From Klebsiella pneumoniae (GTDB lineage: Bacteria > Pseudomonadota > Gammaproteobacteria > Pseudomonadales > Pseudohongiellaceae): a stretch of DNA of 64,000 bases. The notes below the pieces were generated by a model. The model was not told where the DNA came from, did not search any database, and was given only the letters and a program-made list of their open reading frames with translations. The position numbers were made by a program, and so were the translations under genes. Shown piece after piece: positions 16,459 through 26,937 of the stretch (position 1 is the stretch's first letter; each line of letters starts with the position of its first letter). The stretch lies in contig CAMDML010000005.1 in the NCBI GenBank assembly GCA_945902215.1, forward strand, positions 1-64,000. The letters run 5' to 3'.

Positions 16459-18371
16459 CCGCGGGTTGGCCAGTTGCGCGCCAGTGTCAACGCTGCATCG
16501 AAGGGCAGGGCGGCACTGCTGTTGAACCCCTGGCAGGCATCGCAACCATGGTCGCGCAGAAAATCCAGTTGTGCCTGATGCTCCACACCCTCGGCAATCA
16601 CCCTCATACCCAAGCCGGAGGCAAGCGTGATCATCGACCTGACCAATGCTGCGCTGTTCTTGTCTTGGGGTAGTTTGTCGATAAAGCGTTTGTCGATCTT
16701 GATGGCCTGCGCCGGAAAATCGAGCAGGCGACCGAGGTTGGAATAGCCGGTGCCAAAATCGTCAATCGTCAGTGGCATGCCGATCTGCTGCATGCGTGCG
16801 AGGTTACGCGCCACCTGCTCGTCGACAATCAGTGCATCTTTTTCGGTCAGTTCTATCGCAATAGCGCTGGGTGCCACACCGGTACCCCCGAGAATGCGTT
16901 CCATCCAGGGCAGCGTATCCGGGTTGCCCAGTTCGCCGACCGTCATGTTCAAATGTACGTGCGCCGCGGCCTGCTGACCCTGCTGTTGCAGCGCGCGGAT
17001 AAAACGGGCGCTGGCCTGCAACATGATGCGGGTCAGATCCGGCATATGGCGGGAAACGCGCGCGATGGTCAGAAACTCAGGTGGCAGCAACTGCCCGTGC
17101 TCAGGATGTTCCCAGCGCGCGAGCACTTCCCAGCCGCTGAGCGCTTGCGTCCGGCACTCGATAATGGGTTGGAACCAGGCCTGGATCTGGCCATTGACGA
17201 GTGCCTGCTGGAAGGCGCGGACCAGATCCCGGCGGTTGGTCAGAGACAAAGACAAGGGGGCGCCCTCGTCGTTCAGGCTTTGCAGGTTGGTGCGCGCGTG
17301 TTCGATTAGCGTGTCCAGTTCGCGGATGCTGCCCTTGATCCAGACTTGGCGCATACCGATGGCGAGTGTCTGGCCGCCACTGTCGAAAGGGATGTTCTCC
17401 AGCGCAGCCAGCATGGGCAGCAATTCCTGGGGATTGGTTTCGGGACGCAGATCCACCAGCAGAAACTCGGCGCCGCCGAGTCGGGCAATACCCAGCATGC
17501 CGCGCGAGGCGTCGGTCAGGCGCAAGGCAATGTCAGCCAGCACGCTGTCTGCCACGCTGGCGCCATACAGGGTATTGAGTTCCGCGAAGCCAATGACATT
17601 GCCCAGCACAATCAGTGCTTGCGGATTTTCCTCAAGCCGCGCGGGCTGTTCGCTGATCCAGTTTTCCAAACCGGCGCGGTTGAGCAAGCCGGTGAGCGGG
17701 TCATGTTGTTTCAGGGTGCGTACCAGAGCGACGGCCTGCGCCGCCTGATTGACTGACGCGCGGACGCGATCAACCTGCATTTGGAAGAGGGTCTTGTGCA
17801 GCATTGTCATCACGGCGATGTAGACGGCCGTCATCGTGAAGAGTTCGAGACGTGGCAGGGGGCCCAGCAGAATGCCGGCCAGGACCAGCAGGCCGGCCGG
17901 GATCATTGCGGCTACGAACACGACTTGCGTCGTAGACAGGATCAGGGCCAATGAGGCGAGTGCAGCCAATACAATTACCATGCTGAACCAGCTGGCCTCG
18001 ACACTGCCCCAGAGCGCGCAAACCAGAGGCAGACAGCCCCAGACGCTGCCGACACACAGATACACCATCGTGTTGCGCTTGGTGAAATCCGGAATGGGAG
18101 TAATAACAGTCAGCAGTGTGCTGCGGTTGCGCTGGGCGTTAACTACTGACGCCAGCGACACCAGGCAGATGGCCACACACCAGAGCACCAGTGGCAGATG
18201 CGCCACCTGCTGCCAGAGACCCACAGCCGCCATCAGGATGACAGGATAAACGCCCCATTGAATGGAGGCAGACATGGCAATTTGTTGCAACTGCAATTCG
18301 CGACGCAGGTTGTCGGCCAGATTTAACCCGGGAAAATTCGAGGGCCTGCCAAGGTTACCGGGCGGCGTCAT
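16455..18371 (-). CDS. Membrane GGDEF(degenerate)-EAL protein
   Basis: A 638-residue cyclic-di-GMP signalling protein. About six hydrophobic segments cover ~40-190 (WGVYPVILMAAVGLW to LFTMTAVYIAVMTML). A GGDEF domain follows (~215-370), whose active-site loop reads LGGAEF instead of GGDEF, so cyclase activity is doubtful. The EAL domain (~385-630) keeps the catalytic set: EVLAR in place of EALLR, the Asn of HLNMTV, ELTE, DDFGTGYSNL, KIDKRFI and AEGVE. It is therefore probably a phosphodiesterase. The start ATG 18371 overlaps the lnt stop as TGATG, which implies translational coupling and makes it the last gene of the miaB-lnt operon. Confidence 0.85.
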   Translation of the reverse strand: MTPPGNLGRPSNFPGLNLADNLRRELQLQQIAMSASIQWGVYPVILMAAVGLWQQVAHLPLVLWCVAICLVSLASVVNAQRNRSTLLTVITPIPDFTKRNTMVYLCVGSVWGCLPLVCALWGSVEASWFSMVIVLAALASLALILSTTQVVFVAAMIPAGLLVLAGILLGPLPRLELFTMTAVYIAVMTMLHKTLFQMQVDRVRASVNQAAQAVALVRTLKQHDPLTGLLNRAGLENWISEQPARLEENPQALIVLGNVIGFAELNTLYGASVADSVLADIALRLTDASRGMLGIARLGGAEFLLVDLRPETNPQELLPMLAALENIPFDSGGQTLAIGMRQVWIKGSIRELDTLIEHARTNLQSLNDEGAPLSLSLTNRRDLVRAFQQALVNGQIQAWFQPIIECRTQALSGWEVLARWEHPEHGQLLPPEFLTIARVSRHMPDLTRIMLQASARFIRALQQQGQQAAAHVHLNMTVGELGNPDTLPWMERILGGTGVAPSAIAIELTEKDALIVDEQVARNLARMQQIGMPLTIDDFGTGYSNLGRLLDFPAQAIKIDKRFIDKLPQDKNSAALVRSMITLASGLGMRVIAEGVEHQAQLDFLRDHGCDACQGFNSSAALPFDAALTLARNWPTRG

Positions 18372-19912
18372 CAACTCTTGCCGGTGGTCAGTGAAGGTGA
18401 GCGTATCTGATAGAAATTCGCGAGCAAAAGCAACCAACACAACACGAGCAGCGGCCAGTTGCCCCAGCGTGACCACGGCGTGTGTCCGGTGAAGAGTTGT
18501 ACGGTGCCGCTCAGCGTCGCAGCTTCGAATTGCGGTGCGCGCGCGACAATGTGGCCGCGTTCATCAATGAGTGCGGAAATGCCGTTGTTGGTCGCACGCA
18601 CCATGTAACGCCCGTTTTCCAGTGCCCGCATTGCCGCCATCTGCAGATGTTGCGGAGGACCCCATGAAGCGCCGAACCAAGTGTCGTTGCTGACCGTCAC
18701 CAGCAGGTCGGCGTTCTGCGCGTAACGGCGCACAAACTCCGGATAGACCACTTCATAGCAAATGAAGGGCGCAATTCTCACCGAGCCTGCAGCCGTCAAG
18801 AGTTCCTGCCTGGCAGGGCCGGGAACCAGTGAGGACATCGGTAGCGCGAACAGTTCCAGCATGGGACCGAGCAGTCCGCGCAGTGGCGTGTACTCGCCGA
18901 AGGGCACCAGTTTCTGTTTGTGCCAGAGGCCGGAACCGTTGCCGAGTACGGCGAGACTGTTGTGTAGACCGGCATCGGTGCGCGCGAAGATGCCCGTGAG
19001 CAGTGTTGAATCATGGCCATTAACCACAGCGGCGACTTCATTGAGCAGTGGCGAGTCTGTGGCATAAACCAGCGGCAATGCTGTTTCGGACCACACCACC
19101 AGATCGTGGTTCCACAAGGGTTCGCTCAGTTCCATTTGCGTTCGGAAATTGTTCTCCAGCGCGTCGTCAGCGAATTTCAGTTCCTGCGGTATGTTGGCCT
19201 GTACCAGCGCGACATCCAGCGTACCCTCCAGCACGGGTGTTACCCAGTTGACGCGACCAGAGAGCGCGGACAGTGTCCAGAGCACGAGCAGGCACAGTGA
19301 TTGTTGCCAGCCGCGCAGTGCTTGATGCAACGGGGGTTTACTCCGGTCACGGTATTGGAACTGGCGCCATCCCTCGACCAGCAGCGCACTGCTTAGTGCG
19401 AGCACGAAACTGATGCCGAAGACCCCGAACAGGGGGGCGAGTCCCGCAAACAATGTTGTGACGTGCGCATAGCCCAGGTATAGCCATGGGAAGCCGGTCA
19501 GTAACCACGACCGCAACCATTCACCGAGCAACCAGGTGGCAGCAAAGCCCGCAACCGGATAGCGCGCAGCACCGAATTTCCGGAACCCCCAGCCTTGTAA
19601 TGCGAACAGGGTTGCAAGTCCGGCGACAAACAGGAGAGTCAAGAAGCCAGCGAGGAGTGGGGGCGCGTTGCCGTAATCGTGGATGCTGACATAGACCCAC
19701 GATGCACCGGTGCCGAAAAAGCCGAAGCCGAAACACCAGCTGGTCAAGGCCGCACGTTTTGGCGTGGTGTTGTCCAGAAGAAAATACAGCAGGGCAAGCG
19801 CCAGCAGTGCCAACGGCCACAGATTGAGCGGACTGAAACTAAGCGGAGCCAGCGCGCCGGCTGCGAAAGCCAGGGGCAGGCGTAGCCGATTGAAGGTGTC
19901 AGAGTAAAACAT
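18371..19912 (-). CDS. lnt: Apolipoprotein N-acyltransferase
   Basis: A 513-residue inner-membrane enzyme that adds the third acyl chain to the N-terminal cysteine of lipoproteins. Several N-terminal transmembrane segments (ALAPLSFSPLNLWPLALLAL and others) are followed by a periplasmic nitrilase-like domain. The Glu-Lys-Cys triad is visible: VVWSETALPL (~276), LWHKQKLVPFGEY (~332) and PFICYEVVYPE (~385). A C-terminal transmembrane helix follows. The start is ATG 19912 behind GAGGG. It follows corC by 37 bp in the conserved order and overlaps the EAL gene downstream. Confidence 0.95.
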   Translation of the reverse strand: MFYSDTFNRLRLPLAFAAGALAPLSFSPLNLWPLALLALALLYFLLDNTTPKRAALTSWCFGFGFFGTGASWVYVSIHDYGNAPPLLAGFLTLLFVAGLATLFALQGWGFRKFGAARYPVAGFAATWLLGEWLRSWLLTGFPWLYLGYAHVTTLFAGLAPLFGVFGISFVLALSSALLVEGWRQFQYRDRSKPPLHQALRGWQQSLCLLVLWTLSALSGRVNWVTPVLEGTLDVALVQANIPQELKFADDALENNFRTQMELSEPLWNHDLVVWSETALPLVYATDSPLLNEVAAVVNGHDSTLLTGIFARTDAGLHNSLAVLGNGSGLWHKQKLVPFGEYTPLRGLLGPMLELFALPMSSLVPGPARQELLTAAGSVRIAPFICYEVVYPEFVRRYAQNADLLVTVSNDTWFGASWGPPQHLQMAAMRALENGRYMVRATNNGISALIDERGHIVARAPQFEAATLSGTVQLFTGHTPWSRWGNWPLLVLCWLLLLANFYQIRSPSLTTGKS

Positions 19913-19949
19913 CAACTACCCTCGCCGGAGTCAACCGGAATGTGCGCTT

Positions 19950-20813
19950 TTACTTTGACACTGGTGTTGCCAGTTCGCCGCGCGACGCATGCAGCAGCCG
20001 GATCTGGCGGTTATCGGCGTTGAGCACCTTGAACAAGAAGCCGTTGATGCGCACGGTTTCCTCACGCACTGGAATGCGGCCGAACTCGCTAAGCACCAGG
20101 CCGCCGATGGTGTCGAAATCTTCTTCCGGGAATTCAGTGGCGAAGAACTCGTTGAAATCCGCGATCGGTGTCAGTGCCTTCACGGTGAAATTGTTGCCGT
20201 CATGCGTCTTGATGAAGATTTCGTCGTCGGTGTCGTGCTCGTCTTCGATTTCGCCCACGATCTGTTCCAGCACGTCTTCGATAGTGCAGAGCCCGGCAAG
20301 GTCGCCGTACTCGTCAATGACAATCGCCATGTGGTTGCGATTCTCGCGGAATTCCTTCAGCAGCACGTTCAGGCGCTTGGATTCAGGAATGAAAATAGCG
20401 GGGCGCAGCAGGTCTTTGATATCAATTTTTTTGTTGTTGCTATCAAGCGCGAGTTTTAACAGGTCTTTCGCCAACAGGATGCCCAGCACTTCATCGAGAC
20501 TGTCACCGATGACCGGAAAGCGTGAATGCTGCGCTTCGATAACGATGGGCAGGATGTCCTGGGGATTGGCGCTGGCCAGTACGGTCACCACTTGCGAGCG
20601 CGGAATCATGATGTCGCGCACCTGCATGTCGGCCACCGAGAGAGCGCCTTCGATGATGCTGAGACATTCGGTGTCGATAACCTTGTTGCGCTGTGCCTTG
20701 CGCAACACCTGCACCAGATCTTCCGTGTCGTCCACGGTGTCGGTGAATATTTCCCTGATTCTGTCGAGCCAGGAAAGGCGTCCGGGATCGCTGTTGGTCT
20801 GATCGTTGCTCAT
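19950..20813 (-). CDS. corC: CorC/HlyC-family CBS-domain protein
   Basis: A 287-residue soluble protein with two CBS domains (VRDIMIPRSQVVTVLA to VLGILLAKDLL, ~65-130; AIFIPESKRLNVLLKEF to LCTIEDVLEQIVGEI, ~135-200). A C-terminal CorC_HlyC domain (NFTVKALTPIADFNEFF to IGGLVLSEFGRIP) completes it. In Enterobacteria the orthologue YbeX/CorC was linked to magnesium/cobalt efflux and, more recently, to ribosome metabolism. It lies between ybeY (24 bp) and lnt (37 bp), the typical location. The start is ATG 20813. Confidence 0.9.
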   Translation of the reverse strand: MSNDQTNSDPGRLSWLDRIREIFTDTVDDTEDLVQVLRKAQRNKVIDTECLSIIEGALSVADMQVRDIMIPRSQVVTVLASANPQDILPIVIEAQHSRFPVIGDSLDEVLGILLAKDLLKLALDSNNKKIDIKDLLRPAIFIPESKRLNVLLKEFRENRNHMAIVIDEYGDLAGLCTIEDVLEQIVGEIEDEHDTDDEIFIKTHDGNNFTVKALTPIADFNEFFATEFPEEDFDTIGGLVLSEFGRIPVREETVRINGFLFKVLNADNRQIRLLHASRGELATPVSK

Positions 20814-20837
20814 GGGTATTTTGTTATTGGCTTCATA

Positions 20838-21290
20838 TTACAGATAAGGATCTTGGTAACCGAGCTGGTCGAGAATCTGTTTTTCCAGTGCTTCCATCGT
20901 GTCTGCTGCTGTGGGCTCTTCGTGATCGTAGCCTTTCAGGTGCAGTACGCCGTGTACTGTCAGGTGCGCCCAATGCGCATCCAGACTCTTCTTTTGTTCA
21001 GCGGCCTCGCGCACCACGACGGCGGCACAAATCGCGAGATCACCCATCAGTGCGTCCGGCAGGCCTTCCGGTACCGGAAACGACAGAATGTTCGTCGCTC
21101 CCTGTTTGTGCCGGTATTGCGCATTCAGTGCGGCCGATTCGGCTTCGTCAACGATACGGATACTCAGCCGACTCCGCGGATGGTCCGGCGCCAAGTGCTG
21201 CAGCGCAGCCGATGCCCAGCGCTTGAACTCCCGGCGCAACGGTACGGTGCGAACGCCACTGGCGTTCTGCAAATCAATTGTCACGCTCAT
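20838..21290 (-). CDS. ybeY: Endoribonuclease YbeY
   Basis: A 150-residue metal-dependent RNase needed for 16S rRNA 3'-end maturation and ribosome quality control. The zinc motif HGVLHLKGYDH has His113, His117 and His123. The conserved TNILSFP stretch precedes it. The start ATG 21290 lies inside the 3' end of phoH (17-base overlap), which suggests coupled translation. Confidence 0.95.
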   Translation of the reverse strand: MSVTIDLQNASGVRTVPLRREFKRWASAALQHLAPDHPRSRLSIRIVDEAESAALNAQYRHKQGATNILSFPVPEGLPDALMGDLAICAAVVVREAAEQKKSLDAHWAHLTVHGVLHLKGYDHEEPTAADTMEALEKQILDQLGYQDPYL

Positions 21291-22320
21291 GCAAGCGCTC
21301 TTTGTCTGTGCTCCCCTTATCGTTATTCAGGGCTGGTATGTTTTGTCTGTCGTATTCATCGTAAGCATCCACGATGCGCTGCACGATCGGGTGGCGCACC
21401 ACATCCTTCGAGGTGAACCAGGTGAAACTGATACCTTTCACTTTGCGCAGCACACTGGAGACCTGCACCAGACCCGAGCGCGTGCCTTTCGGCAAATCGA
21501 TCTGGGTCACATCGCCGGTGATCACCGCTGTGGAGCCGAAGCCGATGCGCGTGAGGAACATTTTCATCTGCGTGGTCGTGGTGTTCTGGCTTTCGTCGAG
21601 AATGATGAAAGCGTTGTTCAGCGTGCGGCCGCGCATATAGGCCAGCGGGGCAATCTCAATGACGTTGCGTTCCATCAATTTCGCGACACGCTCGACGCCG
21701 AGCATGTCATTCAGTGCGTCGTAGAGTGGACGCAGGTAGGGATCTACTTTCTGGTTCATGTCGCCGGGCAGGAAGCCGAGTTTCTCACCGGCTTCTACTG
21801 CGGGGCGTACCAACAGGATGCGTTCGACATGCTCACCCACCAACGCTTCCACCGCACAGGCCACCGCGAGATAAGTCTTGCCGGTGCCGGCCGGGCCGAT
21901 ACCGAAGTTGATGTCGTGTTTGAAAATGGCTTGCACGTACAGGTTCTGGTGCGGGGTGCGCGGCTTCACTGACATCTTTGGCGTGCGCAATACCAACTCG
22001 TGGCTCAGTTCGAAGGGTTCATCCTCCCCGGTATCGGTGTCTGGTTGCGGGGGAAACTCGGCCAGGGCCAGATGGATCAATTCGGGGTTGAGGGGTGCGG
22101 CGGCTGTCTGCCGGTAGAGGTCCTCCAGCAAGGCAGCACCCAAAGCCATGGCCTCGGGCGGACCACTCAACTGGAAAGCGTTGCCGCGGTGGCTGATCTG
22201 AAGACCCAGACGCTCTTCGATCTGGTGGAGGTGTTCGTTATGGCGCCCGCACAAGGAGGCGAGACGCTTGGGGTGGTCGGGCTGCAATTCCAGCCGCAGG
22301 GAAGCTTGGTCACTGATCAT
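21274..22320 (-). CDS. ybeZ: PhoH-like ATPase (YbeZ)
   Basis: A 348-residue P-loop NTPase. Walker A is GPAGTGKTYLA, Walker B is NAFIILDESQNTT, and the PhoH signatures RPAVEAGEKLGFLPGD, YMRGRTLN and VITGDVTQIDLP are intact. The N-terminal ~90 residues form a small KH-like region (LGLQISHRGNAFQLSGP). It works with YbeY in RNA metabolism. I chose ATG 22320 because the alignment with E. coli YbeZ starts there (ISDQASLRLEL); a TTG at 22404 would add 28 atypical residues. No clear ribosome site precedes either start. Confidence 0.92.
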   Translation of the reverse strand: MISDQASLRLELQPDHPKRLASLCGRHNEHLHQIEERLGLQISHRGNAFQLSGPPEAMALGAALLEDLYRQTAAAPLNPELIHLALAEFPPQPDTDTGEDEPFELSHELVLRTPKMSVKPRTPHQNLYVQAIFKHDINFGIGPAGTGKTYLAVACAVEALVGEHVERILLVRPAVEAGEKLGFLPGDMNQKVDPYLRPLYDALNDMLGVERVAKLMERNVIEIAPLAYMRGRTLNNAFIILDESQNTTTTQMKMFLTRIGFGSTAVITGDVTQIDLPKGTRSGLVQVSSVLRKVKGISFTWFTSKDVVRHPIVQRIVDAYDEYDRQNIPALNNDKGSTDKERLHERDN

Positions 22321-22436
22321 GAAAGGAAGGAGGAAAACCCCCGGAGCCAAAGTGGCCGGCAGTATAGCAAGGCAGGGTGAAGGCGGGGTTAATTTTTCCG
22401 GCAAGGCAGGAGAATATCAACAAATATTTATATTTA

Positions 22437-23849
22437 TCAATCAGTTGAAATAATTTCGCCTTGGAGGGAAGCCCCCTGCGCGGCCACGATCCTGAGGCTG
22501 ACGATACGGCCGGCCAGGGTGGAATCATTGCTGCGGAAGAACACCGACCGATTGTTTTCGGTACGGCCATGGAGCTGGCCCGGATCCTGACGGGAGGGGC
22601 CGATAACGAGGGTGTTCTCGAGGTTGCCGATCATGCCCTGCGTAATGCTGTCGGTATGCTGCAGGATGCGGGCCTGCAAGAGCGCGAGCCTTTGCTTCTT
22701 GACCGCTTCCGGCGTGGTATCCGCCAGTTCTGCCGCCGGGGTGCCGGGTCTCTGGCTGTAGATGAAACTGTAGGAGTGGTCAAAGCCGATCTCGGCAATC
22801 AGGTTCATCGTCGCCTCGAAGTCCTGTTCAGTCTCGCCGGGGAAGCCGACGATGAAGTCGCTGGAGATATTCATGCCGGGACGGATCTTGCGCAGCTTGC
22901 GGATGATCGATTTGTATTCGAGCACGGTGTGGTTGCGCTTCATCATCGCCAGCACGCGGTCGGAACCAGCCTGCACCGGCAGGTGCACTTGGCTGACAAG
23001 CTTGGGCACTGTGGCATAGCAGTCGATCAGGCTCTGCGAAAATTCGAGCGGGTGCGATGTGGTGAAGCGGATGCGTTCGATGCTGTCGATGGCCGCGATC
23101 AACGTGATCAGTGTCGCGAGGTCTGCAATCTTGCCGTCGTGCGTCGGGCCGCGATAACCATTTACGTTCTGGCCCAGCAGGGTGATTTCGCTGACACCAT
23201 TCTCAGCCAGATGCACGGCTTCGGCGAGCACATCGTCCAGCGGCCGGCTCACTTCTTCGCCGCGTGTGTAGGGCACCACGCAGAATGAGCAGTATTTGCT
23301 GCAGCCTTCCTGGATGGTTAGAAAGGCCTGGCAGGAATCAACGTGTGGCTCGGGCAAGCGATCAAATTTCTCAATCTCGGGGAAGCTGATGTCCATCACT
23401 GGACCGATGCGATTGGTGGTGCCGCTGGCATCGCTGTGGGGGGAGTCGGAGGCATCCAGTAATTCGGGAAGACGGTGCAGGGTTTGTGGTCCAAACACCA
23501 CATCGACATAAGGTGCGCGTTTGCCGATTGCCGCGCCTTCCTGGCTGGCCACGCAACCGCCGACAGCGATCTTCAAACCAGGCTTGAGCTTTTTCAGCTG
23601 ATTCCAGCGGCCAAGTTGATGAAAGACTTTTTCCTGGGCTTTTTCCCGAATGGAGCAGGTGTTTAGCAGGAGCACATCAGCGTCCTCGGCCTTGTCGACC
23701 TGCACCATGCCGCGTTGCGCGCGCAGCAGATCCAGCATGCGCGACGAGTCATACTCGTTCATCTGGCAGCCGTGGGTTTCGATGAAGACGGTCTTGGGCG
23801 CCTTCTTGGTGAGTTTTTCGGATGGTTTTTCGGACGGTTGTTCGGACAT
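22437..23849 (-). CDS. miaB: tRNA-2-methylthio-N6-dimethylallyladenosine synthase
   Basis: A 470-residue radical-SAM methylthiotransferase that modifies A37 of tRNAs reading UNN codons. The UPF0004 domain has three cluster cysteines (Cys28 in [11 protein letters not shown], Cys65 in [10 protein letters not shown], Cys99 in [10 protein letters not shown]). The radical-SAM CxxxCxxC is Cys183-Cys187-Cys190 ([17 protein letters not shown]). A C-terminal TRAM domain (~400-465) binds tRNA. The start ATG 23849 has GCAGGA upstream. It is the first gene of the miaB-phoH-ybeY-corC-lnt-EAL operon; 116 bp separate it from phoH. Confidence 0.96.
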   Translation of the reverse strand: MSEQPSEKPSEKLTKKAPKTVFIETHGCQMNEYDSSRMLDLLRAQRGMVQVDKAEDADVLLLNTCSIREKAQEKVFHQLGRWNQLKKLKPGLKIAVGGCVASQEGAAIGKRAPYVDVVFGPQTLHRLPELLDASDSPHSDASGTTNRIGPVMDISFPEIEKFDRLPEPHVDSCQAFLTIQEGCSKYCSFCVVPYTRGEEVSRPLDDVLAEAVHLAENGVSEITLLGQNVNGYRGPTHDGKIADLATLITLIAAIDSIERIRFTTSHPLEFSQSLIDCYATVPKLVSQVHLPVQAGSDRVLAMMKRNHTVLEYKSIIRKLRKIRPGMNISSDFIVGFPGETEQDFEATMNLIAEIGFDHSYSFIYSQRPGTPAAELADTTPEAVKKQRLALLQARILQHTDSITQGMIGNLENTLVIGPSRQDPGQLHGRTENNRSVFFRSNDSTLAGRIVSLRIVAAQGASLQGEIISTD

Positions 23850-23969
23850 AGTCCTGCTCGTTAGGGTTATTTACCGGGAGCGGGGCGGAACTGGCGGTAA
23901 TGGCGCGGATTGTACTTGAATTTTACCCCTCCCGGCCCGATATTGTCCCCGTCACCCAGCAGGTATCCA

Positions 23970-24320
23970 ATGAACAACGATAACCGCAGAAACACGTCCC
24001 CGTACCTCTTCCGCATTACCTTCCTCAACAAGGGGCAGGTGTACGAGGTGTATTGCCGCGAGGTGTTTCAGAGTGATCTCTACGGCTTCATCGAGATTGA
24101 GGATTTCGTGTTCGGTGAGCGCAGCCAGATGGTGGTTGATCCTGCCGAAGAAAAACTGAAAACGGAGTTCTCCGGCGTCAAACGCAGTTTCATCCCGCTC
24201 CAGGCCATCATCCGCATCGACGAAGTCGAAAAGGAAGGCGTGGCCAGCATCAGCAAAGGCGACAATATCGCGCCGTTCCCGTTGCAGATTATTCCGCGTG
24301 GGAACAAGCAGCAGGAATAG
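23970..24320 (+). CDS. DUF1820-family protein
   Basis: A 116-residue soluble protein with the DUF1820 pattern: YLFRITFLNKGQVYEVYCREV, then LYGFIEIEDFVFGER, and EEKLKTEFSGVKRSFIPLQAIIRIDEVEKEG. The family is common in Gammaproteobacteria and has no known function. The start is ATG 23970 with AGG seven bases upstream. It is divergent from miaB, and a copy of element A begins 20 bases past its stop. Confidence 0.85.
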   Translation: MNNDNRRNTSPYLFRITFLNKGQVYEVYCREVFQSDLYGFIEIEDFVFGERSQMVVDPAEEKLKTEFSGVKRSFIPLQAIIRIDEVEKEGVASISKGDNIAPFPLQIIPRGNKQQE

Positions 24321-24339
24321 GGTTTCTTCTTTTTCTGGA

Positions 24340-24506
24340 TGCCCACCTTTGGCTTCAGCGGAAAGGGCCGGGACAGGGCAGTGCATTGCCGGGGCCGTAG
24401 ACGCACTTCCCTGTGCACTTCGACTCGGGCCATCCATGGCCCTCACACGTCCCTGCAACGCACTGCCCTGTCCCAGCCCTACCAGGCATTTGCTCAGGTG
24501 GGTGTC
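24340..24506 (+). repeat. Palindromic element A, copy 1
   Basis: One of three full copies. The ends are ATGCCCACCT (24340-24349) and AGGTGGGTGT (24497-24506). The main 21-bp stem pairs 24365-24385 with 24461-24481 with a single mismatch; its variable part is GGGCAGTGC against GCACTGCCC. The interior holds GGGGC/GTCCC, a GCAC/GTGC hairpin and the hairpin GGGCCAT-CC-ATGGCCC. It lies between the DUF1820 and YgiQ genes. See the findings for the compensatory changes between copies. Confidence 0.85.
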
Positions 24507-24636
24507 AGCCCAAATGAGCATCCAGAACCCGCAGTCGACCCTGTGCACTGAAGTACGAACCAACAACGAGACTAGTGGGTCCAGCATTTGGACCATTTCA
24601 CATTACCGCAGTAACTTCCTCAGGTAGAATTGCCAA

Positions 24637-26808
24637 ATGTCTGAAATCCCTGCAAAACATCTCCTGCGCTCTGACCAGAGCGGCGCCTTGTTTGCGTACC
24701 CCAAATATTGGGCCGAATGCTATGGCACTGCCCCGTACCTACCGATGTCCCGTGCCGAGATGGACGTACTCGGTTGGGACTCGTGCGACATCATCATCGT
24801 TTCGGGCGATGCCTATGTAGACCATCCGAGTTTCGGCATGGCCGTGATTGGCCGTTTCCTGGAAGCGCAGGGTTTTCGGGTAGGCATCATTGCCCAGCCG
24901 CGCTGGCAGAACACCACCGACTTCATGGCGCTCGGCAAGCCGAATCTGTTTTTCGGCATCACCGCCGGCAATATGGACTCCATGATCAACCGCTACACCG
25001 CCGACCTGCGCATGCGCAGCGACGATGCTTACACCCCGAATGACGAAGGCGGCAAACGGCCGGATCGTGCGGTGATTGTGTACAGCCAGTTGTGCAAGCA
25101 GGCATACAAGGATGTGCCGCTCGTCATCGGTGGCATCGAAGCGAGTCTGCGCCGGATAGCCCAGTACGATTACTGGAGTGACAGTATCCGCAGATCCGTG
25201 CTGATCGACTCCGGGGCCGACATTCTGCTGTACGGCAATGCCGAGCGCGCCATTGCCGAAGTCGCGCACGCGCTGGGGCAGGGCAGAAAGCTCAATGAAA
25301 TGACTGATATCCGTGGCACCACGATCATACGCGATCACGTGCCAGGTGGTTGGACCGAAATCGACTCCACGCGCGTGGACTGGCCTGGCAAGATTGACAA
25401 GTTTCTGAGTCCCTACGAATACGTCATTGACCAGCAAGACAAGACGGTGCCGACTGCCGACACCACCGCAGCGGTCAAGATTATTCCGCTGCCGCTGCAG
25501 CACAAGCATGAACTCGATCTCGACACCACGTATGTAAGAATACCTTCCTTTGAAAAAGTTACCGGTGATCCGGTGCTGTATGCGCATGCCTCACGCGTGC
25601 TGCACCAGGAAGCGAGTCCTTTCAATGGCCGGGTTCTGGTGCAGAAACACGGCACCAAGGAAATCTGGGTGAACCGGCCGCCGCTGCCGCTGGAAACCGC
25701 GGAGATCGACGGTGTGTTTGATCTACAGTACCAGCGTCGCCCGCATCCGCAGTACGGTAACGCGGTGATTCCCGCGTACGACATGATCAAGACTTCGGTG
25801 AACATCATGCGCGGCTGTTTTGGCGGCTGTACTTTCTGCTCGATCACAGAGCATGAGGGGCGCGTGATCCAGAGTCGTTCTGAACAATCGATTCTCAATG
25901 AAGTGGAAAAAATCCGCGATCAAGTCCCGGGCTTCACTGGCGTGATCTCCGATCTCGGCGGTCCTACGGCGAACATGTACGGGCTCGTCTGTACCGAGGC
26001 GCATTCGGAGATCGGGCAGAAATGCCGGCGGCTGTCCTGCGTCTATCCGACCATCTGCAAATATCTGAAGACCGACCATAGCCAGACCACGCAGCTGTAT
26101 CGCAAGACTCGCCAGCTCAAGGGCATCAAGAAAGTGCTGATCGCATCGGGCCTGCGTTACGACCTCGCACTGCGCGACCCCGAGTACATCAAGGAGCTGG
26201 TGACGCATCATGTGGGTGGTTATCTGAAGATCGCCCCGGAGCATAGTGAAGACGGCCCGCTGCAACAGATGATGAAGCCTTCGATCGCGCACTATGACGA
26301 TTTTAAAGCCTTGTTCGAAAAGTACTCGGCGGAAGCTGGCAAGAAACAGTACCTGATTCCGTACTTCATCGCGGCGCATCCGGGTTCACGCGACGAAGAC
26401 ATGCTGAGTCTTGCGCTGTGGCTGAAGAAGAACCGGTTTAAACCTGACCAGGTGCAAACTTTTTATCCCTCACCGATGGCGCTTGCCACCGCGATGTATT
26501 ATTCCGGTCGCAACCCGCTGAAGAAACTGCACTACAAGAGCGAGCGGATGGTGATTCCGAAGAAGCTGGAACAGCGCCGGCTGCAGAAAGCGTTTCTGCG
26601 TTATCACGACCCGGCCAACTGGCCGCAATTACGGGAATCCTTGTTGAAGATGGGTCGTGGCGATTTGATTGGCACTGGCGAAGAGCACCTGATTCCGCCG
26701 GAGCAGAAGGGCCAGTGGTCATCGCCGCGAGTACCGGTGAAAGACAAAATACGCAATGCGGGCAAGAGGCCGCTTACGCGTATGAAACGGCTGCCAACGA
26801 AAAAGTAA
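24637..26808 (+). CDS. YgiQ-family radical SAM protein
   Basis: A 723-residue protein of the UPF0313/YgiQ group. The N-terminal ~250 residues resemble a B12-binding-like region ([46 protein letters not shown]). The radical-SAM cluster motif is [16 protein letters not shown] near residue 395, followed by the DUF3362-type C-terminal region rich in Lys/Arg. The reaction is not established. The start is ATG 24637; AGG lies ~12 bases away, and a GGTAGAATT box ends six bases before the start codon. It is convergent with hemH. Confidence 0.9.
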   Translation: MSEIPAKHLLRSDQSGALFAYPKYWAECYGTAPYLPMSRAEMDVLGWDSCDIIIVSGDAYVDHPSFGMAVIGRFLEAQGFRVGIIAQPRWQNTTDFMALGKPNLFFGITAGNMDSMINRYTADLRMRSDDAYTPNDEGGKRPDRAVIVYSQLCKQAYKDVPLVIGGIEASLRRIAQYDYWSDSIRRSVLIDSGADILLYGNAERAIAEVAHALGQGRKLNEMTDIRGTTIIRDHVPGGWTEIDSTRVDWPGKIDKFLSPYEYVIDQQDKTVPTADTTAAVKIIPLPLQHKHELDLDTTYVRIPSFEKVTGDPVLYAHASRVLHQEASPFNGRVLVQKHGTKEIWVNRPPLPLETAEIDGVFDLQYQRRPHPQYGNAVIPAYDMIKTSVNIMRGCFGGCTFCSITEHEGRVIQSRSEQSILNEVEKIRDQVPGFTGVISDLGGPTANMYGLVCTEAHSEIGQKCRRLSCVYPTICKYLKTDHSQTTQLYRKTRQLKGIKKVLIASGLRYDLALRDPEYIKELVTHHVGGYLKIAPEHSEDGPLQQMMKPSIAHYDDFKALFEKYSAEAGKKQYLIPYFIAAHPGSRDEDMLSLALWLKKNRFKPDQVQTFYPSPMALATAMYYSGRNPLKKLHYKSERMVIPKKLEQRRLQKAFLRYHDPANWPQLRESLLKMGRGDLIGTGEEHLIPPEQKGQWSSPRVPVKDKIRNAGKRPLTRMKRLPTKK

Positions 26809-26937
26809 GCAACGAGCAAAAGGGGGCGCTAAATGGCAGCGGCACGCTGTCGCGCACCAGTATCCAGATTGAATATACCGCAGAACTCGTTACCGCTTTG
26901 CTGAAACAGCAAAAGCTGCCTTTCCGCAAAACCCGGA

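Noticed and set aside
20526-21416. Long plus-strand frames opposite corC, ybeY and phoH
   Set aside because: They are antisense shadows of strongly supported housekeeping genes and encode no recognisable motifs.
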